Shown piece by piece: positions 61,313 through 64,000 of a DNA stretch of 64,000 nt; position 1 is the first letter of the stretch, and each line of letters opens with the position of its first letter. This stretch comes from Bradyrhizobiaceae bacterium PARB1 (lineage in GTDB: Bacteria; Pseudomonadota; Alphaproteobacteria; Rhizobiales; Xanthobacteraceae). The notes under the pieces are model-generated. The model was given only the letters and a program-made list of their open reading frames with translations. It made no database searches and was not told the origin of the DNA. The position numbers and the translations under genes were made by a program. The stretch covers positions 62,001 through 126,000 of the forward strand of contig NKIY01000006.1 of assembly GCA_002256345.1 (NCBI GenBank). Direction: 5' to 3'.

Positions 61313-62506
61313 ATGCGCGCGTCTTATCTCTTCACCAGTGAATCGGTTTCCGAAGGCCATCCCGATAAGATCTGCGATCGCATCTCGGACGAGATCGTCG
61401 ATCTGTTCTTCCGCGAAGGCCCGAAGGCCGGCATCGATCCCTGGGATATCCGCGCGGCCTGCGAAACCCTCGCTACCACCAACAAGGTCGTGATCGCCGG
61501 TGAGACCCGTGGTCCGTCGACTGTCACCAACGATCACATCGAAGCTGTCGTCCGCGCCGCCATCAAGGACATCGGCTACGAGCAGGACGGTTTCCACTGG
61601 AAGACCTGCGATATCGACATCCTGCTGCATCCGCAGTCGGCTGACATCGCGCAGGGCGTCGATGCCAAGCAGCCGACCAATGCCGAAGAAGGCGCTGGCG
61701 ACCAGGGCATCATGTTCGGCTACGCCACCAATGAGACGCCTGAGCTGATGCCGGCGCCGATCTTCTACGCGCACAAGATTCTGCGCCTCATCTCGGAAGC
61801 CCGCCACAATGGCACCGAGAAGGTGCTTGGCCCGGACTCCAAGAGCCAGGTCACCGTGCAGTACGAAAACGGCAAGCCGGTCGGTGTGCGCGAAATCGTC
61901 GTCTCGCATCAGCATCTCGTCGAGGACATGACCTCGAACCAGGTGCGCGAGCGCGTCGAGCCCTATGTGCGCAAGGCGCTGCCGGAAGGCTGGATCACCG
62001 ACAAGACGATCTGGCACATCAACCCGACCGGCAAGTTTTTCATCGGCGGTCCGGATGGCGACGCCGGTCTGACCGGCCGCAAGATCATCGTCGACACCTA
62101 CGGCGGTGCAGCTCCCCATGGCGGCGGCGCGTTCTCCGGCAAGGATTCCACCAAGGTTGACCGTTCTGCTGCCTATGCCGCGCGCTACGTGGCGAAGAAC
62201 ATCGTCGCTGCCGGCCTCGCCGACAAGGCGACGCTGCAGCTCGCTTACGCCATCGGCGTGGCGCGTCCGCTGTCGATCTATGTGGACACCCACGGCACCG
62301 GCAAGGTCGCCGACGACAAGATCGAGGCGGCCGTCGCGGCCGCGATGGATCTCACCCCGCGTGGCATCCGTAAGCATCTCGACCTCAACAAGCCGATCTA
62401 TGCCCGCACCGCTGCTTACGGTCACTTCGGCCGCACGCCGGATGCAGATGGTGGCTTCTCCTGGGAGAAGACCGACCTCGTCGATGCGCTGAAGCGCAAC
62501 GTCTAA
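61313..62506 (+). CDS. metK: S-adenosylmethionine synthetase
   Basis: Makes S-adenosylmethionine from methionine and [41 protein letters not shown] and [23 protein letters not shown] are the classic ATP/methionine/metal motifs. 397 residues with the ATG at 61313 (a GAGG site lies about 7 bases upstream); a TTG at 61310 would add one residue. No SAM riboswitch could be recognised in the 78 bp upstream. A hairpin (62525-62547) followed by a T-rich stretch probably terminates it. Confidence 0.97.
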   Translation: MRASYLFTSESVSEGHPDKICDRISDEIVDLFFREGPKAGIDPWDIRAACETLATTNKVVIAGETRGPSTVTNDHIEAVVRAAIKDIGYEQDGFHWKTCDIDILLHPQSADIAQGVDAKQPTNAEEGAGDQGIMFGYATNETPELMPAPIFYAHKILRLISEARHNGTEKVLGPDSKSQVTVQYENGKPVGVREIVVSHQHLVEDMTSNQVRERVEPYVRKALPEGWITDKTIWHINPTGKFFIGGPDGDAGLTGRKIIVDTYGGAAPHGGGAFSGKDSTKVDRSAAYAARYVAKNIVAAGLADKATLQLAYAIGVARPLSIYVDTHGTGKVADDKIEAAVAAAMDLTPRGIRKHLDLNKPIYARTAAYGHFGRTPDADGGFSWEKTDLVDALKRNV

Positions 62507-62521
62507 GACCCCAACACCAAC

Positions 62522-62625
62522 GTCATGGCCGGGTTTGTCCCGGCCATCCAGTTTTCTTTCGCAGGTCAAGATGGATGCCCGGGTCATCTAGCGAAGCCGC
62601 GCTTCGCGCTTTGCCCGGGCATGAC
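62522..62625. repeat. Palindromic intergenic element, copy 2 (inverted), metK terminator
   Basis: ATGGCCGGG-TTTGT-CCCGGCCAT (62525-62547) is a perfect hairpin followed by a T-rich run, and a second hairpin ATGCCCGGG...CCCGGGCAT encloses the inner stem GCGAAGC-CGC-GCTTCGC. Read on the other strand, it aligns along its length with copy 1 at 38270-38376. The first hairpin has the shape of a Rho-independent terminator for metK. Confidence 0.85.
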
Positions 62626-62677
62626 AGCGAGAAACATTTCCAGTGCCCTTTGGCGCTCTACAACAAGGACATCACCC

Positions 62678-64000
62678 ATGACCGCACCCGCCGGTTTCAC
62701 CGACTACATCGTCAAGGACATTTCGCTCGCCGATTTCGGCCGCAAGGAGCTCTCGATCGCCGAGACCGAAATGCCGGGCCTGATGGCCACCCGTGAAGAG
62801 TTCGGCCCGAAGCAGCCGCTGAAGGGCGCGCGCATCGCCGGCTCGTTGCACATGACCATCCAGACCGGTGTGCTCATCGAGACGCTGAAGGCGCTCGGCG
62901 CTGACATCCGCTGGGTCTCGTGCAACATCTATTCGACCCAGGACCACGCCGCTGCTGCCATTGCTGCGGCCGGCATTCCGGTATTTGCCGTCAAGGGCGA
63001 AACCCTGAAGGACTACTGGGACTACACCGCCAAGCTGTTCGACTGGCACGGCGGTGGCCACCCGAACATGATCCTCGATGACGGCGGCGACGCCACCATG
63101 TATGTCCATCTCGGCCTGCGCGCCGAGAACGGCGACACCGCGTTCCTCGACAAGCCGGGCTCCGAGGAAGAAGAAGTGTTCTTCGCGCTGCTGAAGAAGC
63201 AGCTCAAGGAAAAGCCGAAGGGCTACTTCAAGGCGATCGCTGACTCGATCAAGGGCGTCTCGGAAGAAACCACCACGGGCGTGCATCGTCTGTACGACAT
63301 GCAGAAGGCCGGCACGCTGCTGTGGCCCGCGATCAACGTCAATGACTCCGTGACCAAGTCGAAGTTCGACAACCTCTATGGTTGCCGTGAATCGCTGGTG
63401 GACGGCATCCGCCGCGGCACCGACGTCATGATGTCGGGCAAGGTCGCCATGGTCGCCGGCTTCGGCGACGTCGGCAAGGGCTCGGCGGCTTCGCTGCGTC
63501 AGGCCGGTTGCCGCGTGCTTGTTTCGGAAATCGATCCGATCTGCGCACTGCAGGCGGCGATGGAAGGCTATGAAGTCGTGACCATGGAAGACGCCGCGCC
63601 ACGCGCCGACATCTTCGTGACCGCGACTGGCAACAAGGACATCATCACCATCGAGCACATGCGCGCGATGAAAGATCGTGCCATCGTCTGCAACATCGGC
63701 CACTTCGATAACGAGATTCAGGTCGGTGCGCTGAAGAACCTGAAGTGGGACAACATCAAGCCGCAGGTCGACGAGATCACCTTCGCCGACGGCAAGCGCA
63801 TGATCCTGCTGTCGGAAGGCCGCCTCGTGAATCTCGGCAACGCTACCGGCCATCCGTCCTTCGTGATGTCCGCTTCCTTCACCAACCAGACGCTGGCGCA
63901 GATCGAACTCTACGCCAACAACAAGGAAGGCAAGTACAAGAAGGAAGTGTACGTGCTGCCGAAGTCGCTCGACGAGAAGGTCGCGCGCCTGCACCTCGCC
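62678..64000 (+). CDS. ahcY: Adenosylhomocysteinase, 3' end cut
   Basis: Hydrolyses S-adenosylhomocysteine to adenosine and homocysteine, relieving product inhibition of methyltransferases. [19 protein letters not shown] at the N-terminus, [37 protein letters not shown] (substrate/NAD), [15 protein letters not shown] (NAD loop) and [16 protein letters not shown] are all present. 441 codons are in the window with no stop; the family has about 470 residues, so only the last few percent is missing. With metK it completes the methyl cycle. Confidence 0.97.
   Translation, partial: MTAPAGFTDYIVKDISLADFGRKELSIAETEMPGLMATREEFGPKQPLKGARIAGSLHMTIQTGVLIETLKALGADIRWVSCNIYSTQDHAAAAIAAAGIPVFAVKGETLKDYWDYTAKLFDWHGGGHPNMILDDGGDATMYVHLGLRAENGDTAFLDKPGSEEEEVFFALLKKQLKEKPKGYFKAIADSIKGVSEETTTGVHRLYDMQKAGTLLWPAINVNDSVTKSKFDNLYGCRESLVDGIRRGTDVMMSGKVAMVAGFGDVGKGSAASLRQAGCRVLVSEIDPICALQAAMEGYEVVTMEDAAPRADIFVTATGNKDIITIEHMRAMKDRAIVCNIGHFDNEIQVGALKNLKWDNIKPQVDEITFADGKRMILLSEGRLVNLGNATGHPSFVMSASFTNQTLAQIELYANNKEGKYKKEVYVLPKSLDEKVARLHLA

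Noticed and set aside
61247-62587. 446-codon minus-strand frame
   Set aside because: Antisense to metK; low-complexity composition.
62626-62677. SAH riboswitch before ahcY
   Set aside because: Only about 50 bp remain between the palindromic element and the start, without the conserved SAH aptamer pattern that I could recognise.
62672-63994. 440-codon open frame on the minus strand
   Set aside because: Lies fully antisense to ahcY, whose protein is unmistakable.
1-64000. CRISPR arrays, tRNA/rRNA genes, insertion sequences, prophage or anti-phage systems
   Set aside because: No regularly spaced direct repeats, no cloverleaf or rRNA sequence, and no transposase, integrase, nuclease or defence-type gene recognised on either strand.

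Overview
The window looks like chromosomal DNA of a high-GC alphaproteobacterium of the Bradyrhizobium / Rhodopseudomonas / Tardiphaga group (Nitrobacteraceae). The basis is the protein style, the many branched-chain-amino-acid-type ABC transporters, the short palindromic intergenic repeats typical of that group, and the metK / ahcY neighbourhood. The genus is an inference. No rRNA, tRNA, CRISPR array, integrase or transposase was recognised.

Region 1 (about 1-25.9 kb) is a surface-polysaccharide locus with several changes of transcription direction. It holds seven glycosyltransferases, three of the four dTDP-rhamnose genes (rfbA, rfbB, rfbD; no rfbC), a CapK/PaaK-like adenylate-forming protein coupled to a NodB-like deacetylase and a UDP-GlcNAc 2-epimerase, a two-component ABC-2 polysaccharide exporter, an acyltransferase, an AGE-family epimerase, an FkbM methyltransferase, a GtrA flippase-like protein and a second PaaK-like protein. 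Sugar nucleotides are made, the chain is assembled in the cytoplasm and decorated, and the ABC-2 pair exports it. Bases 19.9-21.6 kb are visibly AT-richer than the rest.

Region 2 (about 25.9-51.2 kb) is dominated by three complete hydrophobic-amino-acid-type (Liv-like) ABC importers. Operon A (minus strand, 33.6 to 26.5 kb) has an acyl-CoA synthetase gene locked between livG and livH by two 4-bp overlaps. Operon B (minus, 39.7 to 34.5 kb) is preceded by a double-length CoA-transferase. Operon C (plus, 45.4 to 50.1 kb) is followed by a short MetE-like methyltransferase and faces a MarR regulator. A Crp/Fnr-type regulator lies between A and B. Between B and C lie a HemD-like protein, purU and a small lipoprotein. 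The layout suggests uptake and CoA activation of organic or aromatic acids more than simple amino acid uptake, but the substrates are not shown.

Region 3 (about 51.2-58.1 kb) is accessory. It contains a decayed copy of a small secreted-protein gene, a DUF2975/XRE membrane-regulator pair, an outer-membrane beta-barrel protein, the intact small secreted protein, and a coupled LysR | HAD - Bug binding protein - D-serine dehydratase/D-threonine aldolase-like - RidA cluster.

Region 4 (58.3-64 kb) is core metabolism: UDP-glucose dehydrogenase, an HTH-plus-methyltransferase-like protein, metK and ahcY (cut by the window end).

The least expected observations are: a 77% identical in-frame duplicated 5' gene segment (51.2 and 53.4 kb) that also forms a terminator hairpin in both copies; two copies of one palindromic element in opposite orientation (38.3 and 62.5 kb); candidate operators beside the Crp/Fnr, MarR and XRE genes; a six-unit repeat in the N-terminus of a glycosyltransferase; and the PLP enzyme - RidA cluster with an orphan binding protein.
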